A stretch of DNA of 64,000 nucleotides from Planctomycetaceae bacterium (GTDB lineage Bacteria; Planctomycetota; Planctomycetia; Pirellulales; Pirellulaceae): contig JAEUIQ010000019.1 in NCBI GenBank assembly GCA_016794985.1, positions 102,387 through 166,386 of the forward strand, in the 5' to 3' direction. The notes beneath the pieces were generated by a model. The model did not search any database. It was not told the origin of the DNA and worked only from the letters and a program-made list of their open reading frames with translations. The translations under genes were made by a program, and so were the position numbers. Shown one piece after another: positions 26,809-36,350 of the stretch; the stretch's first letter is position 1; the number at the start of each line of letters is the position of its first letter.

Positions 26809-28947
26809 CTATTCCGCCGGCAACCAACGTCCCAACGCGGATTTCTGTTTTTCAAAATCGCCCGACCAGATCGCTAACGCCGCGGGTTCGCCCAATGCCT
26901 GAATGATCAACGCTTGGGCGTCGTCCTCAATCAGCCATCCCTTTTGCAAGTAGTAATTTACTTCATTGACAAATGGTAGCGGATCGTTCTTGCTGGAAGC
27001 CACGATCGAATCCAATCGCCCCTTGGCTTGTTCGGCGGTCAATTGCGGCATTTCGGCAACCGCAATCAAACGATCAATTTTCGCGAACAGGTTTTTGAGT
27101 TCTTTACCAACTGGATCCTTATTTTCAGCCACTTGGTTTGCGACCGTTGCATAACTCAATTGCGCTGTGGCAGCCTTTTCTTTGCCGTCGCTGGAAGAGA
27201 AGTACTTGACCGTCGTTTGGCTGGTGGTTGCCCCAGTCGAACGAACAACCGAGGCCGAATGCTCAATCACGATCAAACCATCCAATCCTTCATTCTTGGC
27301 TTTCCGAACCAGATCCGTGGCATTGCCTTCCCCTAGAAAAGTCAGTCCAGGAAACAATCCTTCCGCTGGGCCGTTCTGTTGGCCGCCACCGAATCCAACC
27401 GAAGCACCGTTGCCACCCGCCATCGAAGGGCCTTCAACTTCTGCGCCGCCACCTTGATTCTCTCGGACTTGCGACACCCCTTCTTTCAACATGACTTTGG
27501 CAGTCACCCGCGGCCACAACAAACCATAAGACGGCTCTCGCTTGAATCTTTGTTCAAGTTCGTCCAGCAACGCGGTGGCTAAATCACCGCCGTAATAGAC
27601 CAAGATTCCCCGAGCGTCCTTCGGCACGGAGCTGTTCGCGGTAGGCATTCCGCTTCCAAAACCACTGGCCGCCCCTGGACTCGGGAACGACCCCCGAGAC
27701 CCTCGTTGATTCCCGCGATTCACGGCGGGCGCCGGGTCGCCGATCACGGGCGGTTTTCCAGAAACTCCCTCGCGAGCCGTGTACGATACACCAATCCCCA
27801 ACCGAACTCCGATCGTGGTGCTCTTGTTCTGAGCAGAAAAGCTCAGCGGAATCTCGTCGAACCGGTTGCGGTTCGCGGAAAATTCGGCCATCAAAAATTT
27901 GTACGCATCGGCGTCTCGTCCGTCAGCATACGCATTCTTGGCCATGTCCCAAAACGACTTGGCGTCAACTTTCTCTGGTGGAGCGACCGGCTGACCTGGC
28001 GCTCCAGGGTTGCCACCATTCTGCCCCGGCGGCCTAAACCCGCCAACGGTCATGGTCGCCGAACCATTCCCAGCATTACTTCGCGGCCCAGCATCTTGTT
28101 GCGGCGGCGGCCCACTCTGTTGAGGTGGAGGTCCGCTCTGTCCGCCGCCATATCCAGGCGGCAAGTTATTGAAGCCTTGCGGAGGACCACTCTGTTGTGG
28201 AGGACCATTTTGACCACCATATCCGGGTGGCAAATTGTTGAAGCCTTGCGGCGGACCACTCTGTTGCGGAGGCCCATTTTGGCCACCGTATCCAGGCGGC
28301 AAGTTATTAAACCCTTGCGGAGGACCGCTCTGTTGTGGCGGTGGGCCGCCTTGACTGCCATAACCCGGAGGTAAATTATTCGATCCTTGCGGAGGTCCAC
28401 TTTGCTGTTGCGAACCCACGGAACCGCTCGAGGATGTCCCAGAACCGGATGTCCCAGAACCGGACGTCCCAGCGTTACTAGAGGATTGATCGCCGTTCCC
28501 CGTTTCTGGCGAACCACCCGGCAAGCCTAAATCCTCAGCTTGCCCGGAAGCCGTTCCACTTGATTCTGACGAAGACCCCCCAGACCCTTCGACCATCGGC
28601 TCGTCCGGGGCTGTCCATTCGGTTTTGCCGTTGTCGCCGCTGCCGCTCGGAGTAGAAGAACTTGCAGCACTCGAATCCGACCCTGGTCCTGCAACCATCG
28701 GCTCGTCCGGAGCTGTCCACGCGCCTGACGAACCCGACCCGCCACTTGCCTCGGGAGCAGATGCGCCGGTCGAAGCCCCATCATTTGAACCTGCGACCGA
28801 AGGACTCTCGCTCTCGGCTGATGCCTCGCTGGAGCTTGTCGGAGTCGCCTTCGTTCCACTATCCGCTTTGGGCGCTGCCCCACCGCAACCGATAAACGCA
28901 GCCAAGGACAATCCCAGAACGCCCATTCCCAAATAACGACGCCGCAT
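26809..28947 (-). CDS. Low-complexity Ser/Pro/Gly-rich lipoprotein
   Basis: A 712-residue lipoprotein. The signal peptide ends in the lipobox FIGC (Cys21). Residues 22-200 are Ser/Gly/Ala-rich, including a duplicated WTAPDEPMV block. Residues about 195-290 are tandem 18-20-residue units built on QSGPPQGFNNLPPGYGG (four near-perfect copies at about 28130-28390). The C-terminal about 370 residues are a folded domain with AYADGRDADAYKFLMAEFS and helical repeats. The design is a lipid anchor, a long flexible spacer and a surface domain. The DNA repeats, about 60 bp each, invite slippage. Function unknown. Confidence 0.82.
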   Translation of the reverse strand: MRRRYLGMGVLGLSLAAFIGCGGAAPKADSGTKATPTSSSEASAESESPSVAGSNDGASTGASAPEASGGSGSSGAWTAPDEPMVAGPGSDSSAASSSTPSGSGDNGKTEWTAPDEPMVEGSGGSSSESSGTASGQAEDLGLPGGSPETGNGDQSSSNAGTSGSGTSGSGTSSSGSVGSQQQSGPPQGSNNLPPGYGSQGGPPPQQSGPPQGFNNLPPGYGGQNGPPQQSGPPQGFNNLPPGYGGQNGPPQQSGPPQGFNNLPPGYGGGQSGPPPQQSGPPPQQDAGPRSNAGNGSATMTVGGFRPPGQNGGNPGAPGQPVAPPEKVDAKSFWDMAKNAYADGRDADAYKFLMAEFSANRNRFDEIPLSFSAQNKSTTIGVRLGIGVSYTAREGVSGKPPVIGDPAPAVNRGNQRGSRGSFPSPGAASGFGSGMPTANSSVPKDARGILVYYGGDLATALLDELEQRFKREPSYGLLWPRVTAKVMLKEGVSQVRENQGGGAEVEGPSMAGGNGASVGFGGGQQNGPAEGLFPGLTFLGEGNATDLVRKAKNEGLDGLIVIEHSASVVRSTGATTSQTTVKYFSSSDGKEKAATAQLSYATVANQVAENKDPVGKELKNLFAKIDRLIAVAEMPQLTAEQAKGRLDSIVASSKNDPLPFVNEVNYYLQKGWLIEDDAQALIIQALGEPAALAIWSGDFEKQKSALGRWLPAE

Positions 28948-29122
28948 CGGCCGATCTCCCTATAATTCAGTCACCGTACCCGAAATTACAGCCCTGTAAG
29001 CCCCTTGCTAACGTTCCAATCATCAACCAGTCGCTGATTCTAACGGGTTCCAACCCGCTGTAAAGCGAATTTTGGTCAATTATCCGCCGTTTGTCCCAGC
29101 ATAATTCGAAAATTACGCGAAA

Positions 29123-30322
29123 CTAGCGTTCCAACGCAACCATCGCTGGACTTTGATCTTTTCGCTCCCTCATCCAATTTCGATGGGCTTCGACCGCCGC
29201 AAGTTCCCGCTGCCGATCAATCAATTGATAATGCACGTTTCTTTGCCGTGGTTCAAATCCCAGTTCGCTGATGCTGTCTCGAATCTGATCCAAACTCAAG
29301 AAATGGACCGTACCAGCCTCGGCGACCACATTCTCTTCAATCATCAGACTGCCCATGTCGTTCGCTCCGAACACGAGCGACAACTGGCCCATCTTCAATC
29401 CTTGAGTCACCCAACTGGACTGCAAGTTGTCGAAATTATCCAGGAAAATCCGCGCAATCGCCAATGTCTTGAGATACTGGAACGCACTCGCTTTGGGCAA
29501 ATGGGCGAGGTCGGTATGCTCGGGTTGAAACGTCCAACAAATAAACGCGGTGAATCCTCCAGTCTCGTCCTGCAACTCCCGCAATCGCTGCAAATGTTCG
29601 ACCCGCTCATCCAACGTTTCCACATGACCAAACATCATCGTGGCCGAGCCTCGTCCCCCGAGTTCATGCCACACGCGCATGACGTTCAGCCAGTCATCCG
29701 CCAAAACCTTTCCGCGTGTGATTTCTTGACGCACCCGGTCTACCAAAATCTCAGCTCCACCGCCCGGGAGACTTCCCAATCCGGCATTCTTCAAGCGCTG
29801 CAGAACTTCACGCAGCGAAAGCTTGTTGACTTTTGTGAAGTGATGGATTTCCGGGGGACTAAAGGCGTGCAAGTTCACCGTGGGAAACTTCGACCGTAAA
29901 TCACTCAGCATTTCTTCATACCAATCTAACTTGAAGTGCGGATGCAAACCCCCTTGCAACAGGATTTGCTCGCCACCCAAGCGAATGGTTTCTTCAATCT
30001 TGGCGTACATTTCTTCGCGTGAAAGAACATAGCCTTCAGGATCTTTCGGTCCCCGATAAAACGCGCAAAAGTCACAGACCGCCGTACAGATATTGGTGTA
30101 ATTGATGTTGCGATCGATGTTGTAGGTGCGATAGGGCTCTGGATGTTTGCGCAACGAAACTAGATTCGCTACCGTTCCCAAAAGAGCCAAATCATCGCAA
30201 TCAAACAAACAACGGCAATCGGAAACGCTAATTCGCTGTCCCGCCAACACTCGATCCAAGACTTCCCGAATGCGACCGGCGTTTGTGTTTGACATCTTGG
30301 TATTGAAGTTAGGTGCAATCAT
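29123..30322 (-). CDS. mqnC: Cyclic dehypoxanthinyl futalosine synthase (radical SAM)
   Basis: A 399-residue radical SAM enzyme of the futalosine route to menaquinone; it cyclises dehypoxanthine futalosine. The [4Fe-4S] cysteines are Cys79, Cys83 and Cys86 in CTAVCDFCAFYR. LLQGGLHPHF, LGSLPGGGAEIL and TAFICWTFQPEHT separate MqnC from the related MqnE. The ATG at 30322 overlaps the mqnA stop by 14 bp; a second ATG at 30295 is possible, and homology cannot decide between them. The gene follows mqnA in one operon. The other pathway genes (mqnB/E/D) are not in the window. Confidence 0.93.
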   Translation of the reverse strand: MIAPNFNTKMSNTNAGRIREVLDRVLAGQRISVSDCRCLFDCDDLALLGTVANLVSLRKHPEPYRTYNIDRNINYTNICTAVCDFCAFYRGPKDPEGYVLSREEMYAKIEETIRLGGEQILLQGGLHPHFKLDWYEEMLSDLRSKFPTVNLHAFSPPEIHHFTKVNKLSLREVLQRLKNAGLGSLPGGGAEILVDRVRQEITRGKVLADDWLNVMRVWHELGGRGSATMMFGHVETLDERVEHLQRLRELQDETGGFTAFICWTFQPEHTDLAHLPKASAFQYLKTLAIARIFLDNFDNLQSSWVTQGLKMGQLSLVFGANDMGSLMIEENVVAEAGTVHFLSLDQIRDSISELGFEPRQRNVHYQLIDRQRELAAVEAHRNWMRERKDQSPAMVALER

Positions 30323-31112
30323 GATAAATCAATTCTCTTTCCGTCGGAACAAATTTCCGCCGCATCGCCATGTCGTGAAATCGATGCAGCGATTCTCGTT
30401 CTCTTTTTCCAAATCGAAAACACAAGTACTGCCCGAAATACTTTTTACACTCGTCCGAGCTTAACCCATAGGCCGCGGCATGTTGGTTTGCCAGTTGATC
30501 AAAACGCGCAACCCCCACATCGCGGGCCTGGTTCAGCGACCGTTGGACTCGCTCGATGGCCGCCGGATCAGAGGTCAAGTGATCTTCATGGGTCGCCCAC
30601 ACTGCGAACACGAAGGGCAGCCCCGTCATTTTGTTCCAAATCTCGCCCAGATCCCACGTGAACGGAAAGTCCGCCGCATCGGCTCGCATCGCCCGATCAC
30701 CAATGACCAAAACAGCGTCGGTCTCCACGGTTTTCCAATCCGCTTCGATCGGCAGTGGAAACGTCTCGGGCACGACTCCAACCGTGTTTAACAACAACAC
30801 CTTGCACAGCACGACGCTTGTTCGCGACCCTTCATCCAAACTCAACGTTTGGATCCGCTGAAAAGGGACGCGGCTCAGCAGCTTCACGCTCCAAACCGGT
30901 CCAGTGCACGCAATACATGCATCCGGCACAATCACCAATTCCGGTTGTTGGAAGACTTCAACCGCCGGGACCAACGCGACATCAAGTTCCCGATGACGCA
31001 ACTGATCCGCCAGTCGACTGGGAAGATCCAACACCAACACGTCTTCAGGCGCAGATCGCCAGTATTCGATCAACGGCTTTGTATTCAGGTATGAAACCGC
31101 ACCAATCCTCAT
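30309..31112 (-). CDS. mqnA: Chorismate dehydratase of the futalosine pathway
   Basis: A 267-residue MqnA, which removes water from chorismate to give 3-enolpyruvylbenzoate, the first step of futalosine-dependent menaquinone synthesis. It has the periplasmic-binding-protein fold: IGAVSYLNTKPL at the N-terminus, ELDVALVPAVE, SLDEGSRTSVVL, LVIGDRAM and LPFVFAVWATH. The ATG at 31112 is used because IGAVSYLN is the conserved start; eight extra codons upstream are not. Overlap with mqnC implies translational coupling. Confidence 0.93.
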   Translation of the reverse strand: MRIGAVSYLNTKPLIEYWRSAPEDVLVLDLPSRLADQLRHRELDVALVPAVEVFQQPELVIVPDACIACTGPVWSVKLLSRVPFQRIQTLSLDEGSRTSVVLCKVLLLNTVGVVPETFPLPIEADWKTVETDAVLVIGDRAMRADAADFPFTWDLGEIWNKMTGLPFVFAVWATHEDHLTSDPAAIERVQRSLNQARDVGVARFDQLANQHAAAYGLSSDECKKYFGQYLCFRFGKRERESLHRFHDMAMRRKFVPTERELIYHDCT

Positions 31113-31562
31113 GAGAGTCTTCCAAAATCGCCCCAAGCAATTTACTCAACATTCAACCGAATCCCGCTCCAATCAGCAACTGCCCTTGCCAAGCCATCGC
31201 CCGCGTTTGCGAAACTCTAGCCAGGCGAAATTCCCAGCCAAGAGACTTTTTTCCGAGGCAATTCTCGGCCACGATCGGTCCACCAAGATTCTGGACAATG
31301 GGCGGGATACACCGATTCGACTGGAACTTCCAGCAGAAAACGCCTAAAAGTCCGTATCAAAAGCAAGAGAAAATACAGCATCGCGTCCGACCAGCTCCCC
31401 AAACCCAGGCTCGATAATCGGCCACGATTTACCCCCGAAATTGGCAACGGAGCTGGGCTTGCCTGAATCTTTGGGCAACGGTGGGGCAAAACGACGCAGC
31501 TGCCGTCGCGCGGCCTGCGGGTGTCGCCGAGCTTCACCGCTAAAGACCGGACGCCGGTCGGA
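31113..31562 (-). other. 450-bp region without a supported gene
   Basis: Between mqnA and the FecR-like gene. A 106-codon minus-strand frame at 31217-31537 exists, but it lacks a ribosome site, has Arg/Pro-rich composition typical of antisense shadow frames, and has no recognisable motif. It probably contains the mqnA promoter. No terminator-like hairpin was seen. Confidence 0.5.
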
Positions 31563-32798
31563 CTACTTGAGCTGCTTATCCAAACGCTGCAACGCGAGTC
31601 TCGATAATTCGGCGACCTGCGGATCCGAATCGACGCGTAGCTGAATCAAGTCTTCCCGAGTTGACTCGGGCGCGAGATCGGCAATGATTCGCATCGCCTG
31701 CTGACGCACGTGAGGATCGGTACGAGATTTTTCTGATTTGACGAAAGCCAACATCGGCAACGTGCCCGCAGCCCCAAGTTCACGAATTTGCTCTTCGTAA
31801 AGATACTGAATCTTTGATCGACCCAATTGCGCCAACATCTCAAACAGAAAGTCGTGCAAGTCCTCATCCTCGGTCGGGCGTTGGATCAGCAGTGGCAATT
31901 GCCAAGCGGTTTCCTGAATGCGGTCAAATTGTCCTGTCTCAGTCTCTCTTTGGGACATCGAACTTGCGACCCATTCCCCAGGTGACATCAAACATTCGCC
32001 CTGCCCCGGCAATTCGACGTTCACCGGATCATCGGCCACACAGCCCATTCGCAACGCCTCCGACTCGATTTTGAACTGAGTGCGAGTGTCCGGCGGAGAT
32101 ACAAACATCGGTCCCGTCGTGTTTTCCGAGTCAACCGCTTGTGAATCAACCGCCTGGACCCGCACCGGTGAGGTTCCCGAGTGGCACCACAATTCGCCTC
32201 GAATGAGCTCCAGTTCATCGGAACGTTGCATCACCAATTCCGTGTTTCGATTCATTCGGAAGGTGGCCGATTCCTGAGTCAAAATCTCGCACAACGAGTC
32301 TGGAGTCGTACGGATCGCAGCGCCCTGATCCAATGAGATTGGAGTCGAATCGGTCCACGACTTCCAAGCCGCTTTGTGATTGGATCTAACTTCAACGGTG
32401 CCCACCAAGCGAACAACCTGGGCCATTGTCGTCGGGCTCACAACTTCTTCGTCTTCGTTCGCTGTTCGAATCAAAACGCCCACGATTAACAGGACCGACG
32501 CCGCGAGCGAAATGGTCAAGCCAGCCCGCCAAAAAGGTCTCCGAGATTCTCTCGTCGGTCGATCATGCCGAGCTTCGACGCGAGCCAATCCCAAGGGTTC
32601 CAACTGACTCAAAAGCTGCTCCACATCCAACCGTGGCGGTGGCAACTCGGTTCGCAACACCTGATCCAAGGCCCGCAATTGCTCCAACCGCGAACGCAAC
32701 TCCGGATCACAGGCCAGTTGCGACTCAATGTTCTGACGTTCGGCAAGCGTCAATTCCCCGTCGAGATAAGCCGACAACATTGGCTCCATGTCTTTCAC
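31563..32798 (-). CDS. Anti-sigma/FecR-like membrane protein with HEAT-type tail
   Basis: A 411-residue protein. The N-terminus (LSAYLDGELTLAERQNIESQLA) is a zinc-less anti-sigma helical domain. One membrane helix follows (about residues 92-111, SLAASVLLIVGVLI), then an exported FecR-like beta domain (RLVGTVEVRSNHKAAWKSW through ELELIRGELWCHSG) and a C-terminal HEAT-like repeat segment. The start is a GTG at 32798 inside the sigma gene's stop (GTGA), so translation is coupled; the ATG at 32789 is the alternative. It should hold the sigma factor inactive at the membrane. The signal that releases it is unknown. Confidence 0.82.
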   Translation of the reverse strand: MKDMEPMLSAYLDGELTLAERQNIESQLACDPELRSRLEQLRALDQVLRTELPPPRLDVEQLLSQLEPLGLARVEARHDRPTRESRRPFWRAGLTISLAASVLLIVGVLIRTANEDEEVVSPTTMAQVVRLVGTVEVRSNHKAAWKSWTDSTPISLDQGAAIRTTPDSLCEILTQESATFRMNRNTELVMQRSDELELIRGELWCHSGTSPVRVQAVDSQAVDSENTTGPMFVSPPDTRTQFKIESEALRMGCVADDPVNVELPGQGECLMSPGEWVASSMSQRETETGQFDRIQETAWQLPLLIQRPTEDEDLHDFLFEMLAQLGRSKIQYLYEEQIRELGAAGTLPMLAFVKSEKSRTDPHVRQQAMRIIADLAPESTREDLIQLRVDSDPQVAELSRLALQRLDKQLK

Positions 32799-33358
32799 AG
32801 CGGTGCACTCCCATGTGAACTCAAGCGAACCCTCAGCAAGTCTCTCGCTTGACTCAGTCGTGTGTTGACCGTTGCGCGAGCAACCCCAAGCCAAGCTGCA
32901 ATTTCATCGTAAGTCAACTCATCAAAATAAAACAAGTAAACAACCTCTTGAAGTTTGGGATGCAGTTGGCGAATCGACTGCTGAACCAAGTAACGCTCAT
33001 CTTGCAGCGCCGTTGCTTCGCCGGGGCCATGCTCGCGACTCGCCATGATTTCTTCAGGCAGTTGAACCTCCAAACGACGCTGGCGGTGCCAATCAAAACA
33101 AACATTCGCTGCGATTCCCCTCAGCCAGACACCGATCCGAATCGGGTCGCGGAGCGACGACAAGTTCCCCAATCCCCGGAGCATCGTTTCTTGGGCCAAC
33201 TCCTCCGCATCGGCGGTTTGAAATACTCGCGAACGACAAAATGCGACCACCCGCGGGTAGACTCGGCGCGCGAGTTCCCCCAAGGCCGTGCGATCGCCCG
33301 CGATGGCGCGTTCCACCAGTGCACCGTCGATCATTTTTGTGTCGGCCACTTCCATCAT
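32795..33358 (-). CDS. ECF-type RNA polymerase sigma factor
   Basis: A 187-residue ECF sigma factor. Region 2 (about residues 25-95) has ADAEELAQETMLRGLGNL and WLRGIAANVCFDWHRQRR. Region 4 (about 125-180) has the helix-turn-helix YDEIAAWLGVARATVNTRLSQARDLLR. It recruits core polymerase to a small regulon and is controlled by the coupled membrane protein downstream. The 303 bp to the divergent secreted-protein gene probably contain its own autoregulated promoter. Confidence 0.92.
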   Translation of the reverse strand: MMEVADTKMIDGALVERAIAGDRTALGELARRVYPRVVAFCRSRVFQTADAEELAQETMLRGLGNLSSLRDPIRIGVWLRGIAANVCFDWHRQRRLEVQLPEEIMASREHGPGEATALQDERYLVQQSIRQLHPKLQEVVYLFYFDELTYDEIAAWLGVARATVNTRLSQARDLLRVRLSSHGSAPL

Positions 33359-33661
33359 TTATCTAACACTGCAAAACCAGGATCCACCGAAACTGTCTCT
33401 GGAACAAGATCAGCAGACTGGTCTAAATTTCCACAAATCGAAATTTTGGCGATTTTCGTCCGGCGTTGCTAGTTAATGGCCCCGGTTCAAAACAATTCCA
33501 TCTTTCAAATTTTCGGGAAGCGCCGTGATTTCAGCCAGTCTGTCCGCGTCTTTCGTTCGACTGGATTGAAGATCGCTGTGTTCTGGCGTGGTCGTGCCCA
33601 TCGCGGAACAAGCGAATCCTGGTTCACGTTCGCATCCATCTTTTGGCAAGGAGTAATCTAA
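33359..33661 (+). promoter_or_regulatory. Divergent regulatory region, sigma factor / secreted protein
   Basis: 303 bp without a gene. The right end carries an AAGGAG ribosome site (about 33647-33652) 9 bp before the ATG at 33662. No confident -35/-10 pair was identified. Confidence 0.5.
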
Positions 33662-35110
33662 ATGAACATCAGGAACTTGTATCGCGTGCTGCTATCAGCA
33701 CTAGCGGCAACCGCCAGTGTCGGCCTAGGTCTCACCACGACACTGGCCCCCCTTCAGGCTCAAGAAACAAATCCCGCGCCACCAAGCGGCAAGTTTATCG
33801 TCCATGAATGGGGCACCTTCACGACGTTCTCGGGTTCAAACGGAGTTCATCTCGACTTTCGACCTCTAAAGGATCAGGAACTACCCGGCTTCGTCTTTGA
33901 TCGCGCGAATCAAAGCGGTTACCTGTGGTTTGGAAAAGGTCGTTTGAAAACGCGAGTTCGGATGGAGACGCCAGTAACCTATTTCTATACCGATGTCGAA
34001 CGGCGAATTCATGTCGACGTCGAATTTCCGCGCGGACTATTGACCGAGTTCTACCCTCCGGTACGTTCCCAGTATCCACCATTCGACGATAAAACCGCGA
34101 CGTCCGAAGATGGCGAACCCATTGGCAATGGAAAACTTCATTGGGGCGAAATCACGCTCATTCCCACAGCCCAGTTACGTCCACCGGTTTCCGACATATT
34201 GACCTCTCAGATACTCGGCGACCACTTGGCAACGACAATCTTTCCGGAAGCCCACGGGAATCACTATGACGCAGCTCGACATACCGATTCGGCCATCGTC
34301 CACATGCGGTTAGAATCGGAAGCGACCAAAACGCCGACTGGCCAAGGTCCGACCGGTGACTTTTTCGAAAAGTTTCTGTTTTATCGCGGCGTTGGGAAGT
34401 TCGAAATTCCAGTATCAGTAACCAGCGAAGTACCTGGTGTGTTGAATGTGACCAATCATGGCCGTGAAGTTCTTCGTCGGGCTATCGTCTACCAATTGAA
34501 TGGCGAGACGATTACCTATGAGATTGTGCCCAACGTCGCACCGGGAAAGTCGGTGACCGTGCGCCAATCAAACCGCCCCGTGGAGATGAACACTGTCGCT
34601 GAGATTTTGCGACAAGAATTGGTGGCCGCGGGTCTCTATGAGAAAGAAGCCACAGCCATGATCAATACTTGGACTAGCTCGTGGTTCATGGAACAGGGAA
34701 CGCGTTTGTTTTACATGGTGCCCCAAGAAACTACGGACCGCGAACTACCACTGCACATCTCGCCACAACCTGACGAGCAACTTCGAGTGATGGTCGGGCG
34801 AGTAGAAATCATGTCGGCATCCGAGGAACAACGGCTAATCGGTATTGTCAAACAAGCAGCAGAACAACGATTGACGAATCTGAATCAGCAGTTGGCCCAA
34901 GGTGTCGAGCATCCGGTCGCTCCCATCATCGTTCCCGAGGAATTTCGGCAATTGGGCAGGTTGGCCGAACCAGCCTTGCATCGACTGAGAGATGTTAGCC
35001 TCGACGCCAATGTACGAAATGAAGCGGAAGCCATCCTCGCTCAACTTGCCGTTGACCGTGCACTAGAAGAAGTTCAATCGCGAGACGCTGGTCAAGTTCC
35101 GAACAACTAG
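33662..35110 (+). CDS. Secreted planctomycete protein with VHEWGTFT motif
   Basis: A 482-residue exported protein. Signal peptide residues 1-33 (cleavage near LQAQE) precede an N-terminal FIVHEWGTFTTFSGSNGV motif, which recurs in a family of large planctomycete/verrucomicrobial proteins of unknown function. The middle predicts beta-rich structure; the C-terminal about 120 residues are helical with a HEAT-like IVPEEFRQLGRLAEPALHRL segment. Its strong AAGGAG ribosome site suggests good expression. It diverges from the ECF sigma gene and may be in its regulon, which is inference. Confidence 0.8.
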   Translation: MNIRNLYRVLLSALAATASVGLGLTTTLAPLQAQETNPAPPSGKFIVHEWGTFTTFSGSNGVHLDFRPLKDQELPGFVFDRANQSGYLWFGKGRLKTRVRMETPVTYFYTDVERRIHVDVEFPRGLLTEFYPPVRSQYPPFDDKTATSEDGEPIGNGKLHWGEITLIPTAQLRPPVSDILTSQILGDHLATTIFPEAHGNHYDAARHTDSAIVHMRLESEATKTPTGQGPTGDFFEKFLFYRGVGKFEIPVSVTSEVPGVLNVTNHGREVLRRAIVYQLNGETITYEIVPNVAPGKSVTVRQSNRPVEMNTVAEILRQELVAAGLYEKEATAMINTWTSSWFMEQGTRLFYMVPQETTDRELPLHISPQPDEQLRVMVGRVEIMSASEEQRLIGIVKQAAEQRLTNLNQQLAQGVEHPVAPIIVPEEFRQLGRLAEPALHRLRDVSLDANVRNEAEAILAQLAVDRALEEVQSRDAGQVPNN

Positions 35111-35308
35111 GTGATATTAGTAAGGTGGGCACCACGAGTTCATGTGTTTTTTGATCGACAGTTTCCAAAAGACATCGTTCACGTTCCTGGAACACTGCCA
35201 TTCCCTCTCGCCGGGTTTGGGGGGTGGGGATTTTGGGGGCAGACCCTTGTGGAATCAGGAACGTGGACATTGCTCAATGGATAGATAACACAATCTCCGC
35301 CGTTTTGA

Positions 35309-36274
35309 CTACTCGTCGTTGGTCGCCACCAAACTATCCAAGAGCTTTCGAATTTTGCGATGAGCACGTTCCGTTTGACGAACGATCACGCGTGTGCCGA
35401 TACTGGACAACGAAGCAACACCTCCATTGTTCTCCCAGGAATCAGGATCGACCAGAGATTCGATGAGCTCACAAACTCGGTTGTAGCGTAGTTCGTCGGC
35501 CCTAGGCCCAAATTTCTCGACGTACTTGTCAAGAGCCTCACGAAAGGAATCCAAGTTACCGATTTGTTCGCCGATCAACCTCCGATTGATTAACTCTCGG
35601 ACGAGACGATCTTCAACCATATGCGGTTCAACAACAACGACGGATTCGAATATGACTGCTGCATCGTAGACAACCAGTTCTAAGTGTTCTTGGGCAATCT
35701 CTTCAGTTGTAATAACCAAGATTCCATCCTGAATCCGATAGTCTAGCTCCGCCTTTTCTAACACGAGCTCAAGCATCGTTCCCAAGCTTGCATTGCTTAG
35801 GGACCATTGACACGAAACCAGCGCCGAGTCGATTCCCGCTTCCTCCAAGCCTTTCTGATCGATTAGGCAACCATGTGGCAGCCTCTCGTTGAGATGACGC
35901 TCCAAGTCGATCAGATTTGCAGTGTCAATTGAGACAGAATCCAATACTTCCAGGAGACGCCTTGTTTCAGCACTCTTGGATTCAGCTCTCTTGGATTCAG
36001 CACTCTTGGTTTCAGCACTCTTGGTTTCAGCACTCTTGGTTTCAGCAACGACAATCGTGCTTGTCCCATTGGAATCAGAAGGATTCTCACAAACTGACTC
36101 GATCGTCGATTTTTCCCAGCGGCCATCGGTGAAGGCCTGGCAGTTTATGGAACACGTCTTTCGAATCGCACCGCCTTGGTTGATGATGGTGTCGCCTTCC
36201 GTCAATCCTTCGGAATACAGAATTGTCGCTGCCCCCAACAGTTGGCACAGGTAACACCATTTGGCGATTTTCAT
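35309..36274 (-). CDS. Exported paralog with secretin-N/STN-like domain
   Basis: A 321-residue protein with an N-terminal signal-like helix (MKIAKWCYLCQLLGAATIL). A short tandem of ETKSA pentapeptides lies at about residues 80-110. A domain of about 200 residues follows (CLIDQKGLEEAGID, LDYRIQDGILVITTEE, then SLSSIGTRVIVRQTERAHRK). The last 200 residues align along their whole length with the gene upstream (36351-37541), so the two arose by duplication; this copy lost the HAAS segment and transmembrane organisation of its sister. The DGILVITT module resembles the STN/secretin N-terminal fold common in planctomycete envelope proteins. The ATG at 36274 is chosen for the signal helix. Confidence 0.72.
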   Translation of the reverse strand: MKIAKWCYLCQLLGAATILYSEGLTEGDTIINQGGAIRKTCSINCQAFTDGRWEKSTIESVCENPSDSNGTSTIVVAETKSAETKSAETKSAESKRAESKSAETRRLLEVLDSVSIDTANLIDLERHLNERLPHGCLIDQKGLEEAGIDSALVSCQWSLSNASLGTMLELVLEKAELDYRIQDGILVITTEEIAQEHLELVVYDAAVIFESVVVVEPHMVEDRLVRELINRRLIGEQIGNLDSFREALDKYVEKFGPRADELRYNRVCELIESLVDPDSWENNGGVASLSSIGTRVIVRQTERAHRKIRKLLDSLVATNDE

Positions 36275-36350
36275 TTTTTGTCTCCAAACAACAGTCCCCT
36301 GTCGACGCACCAATATACTCGAACTTTGCGGCCAAATGGATGGACAATTT

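Noticed and set aside
29043..29059. Terminator CGGGTTCCAACCCG behind the repeat-rich lipoprotein/mqnC region
   Set aside because: The loop of two bases is too small and no T-run follows on either strand.
31217..31537. 106-codon minus-strand ORF between mqnA and the FecR-like gene
   Set aside because: No ribosome site, no motif and shadow-like composition.
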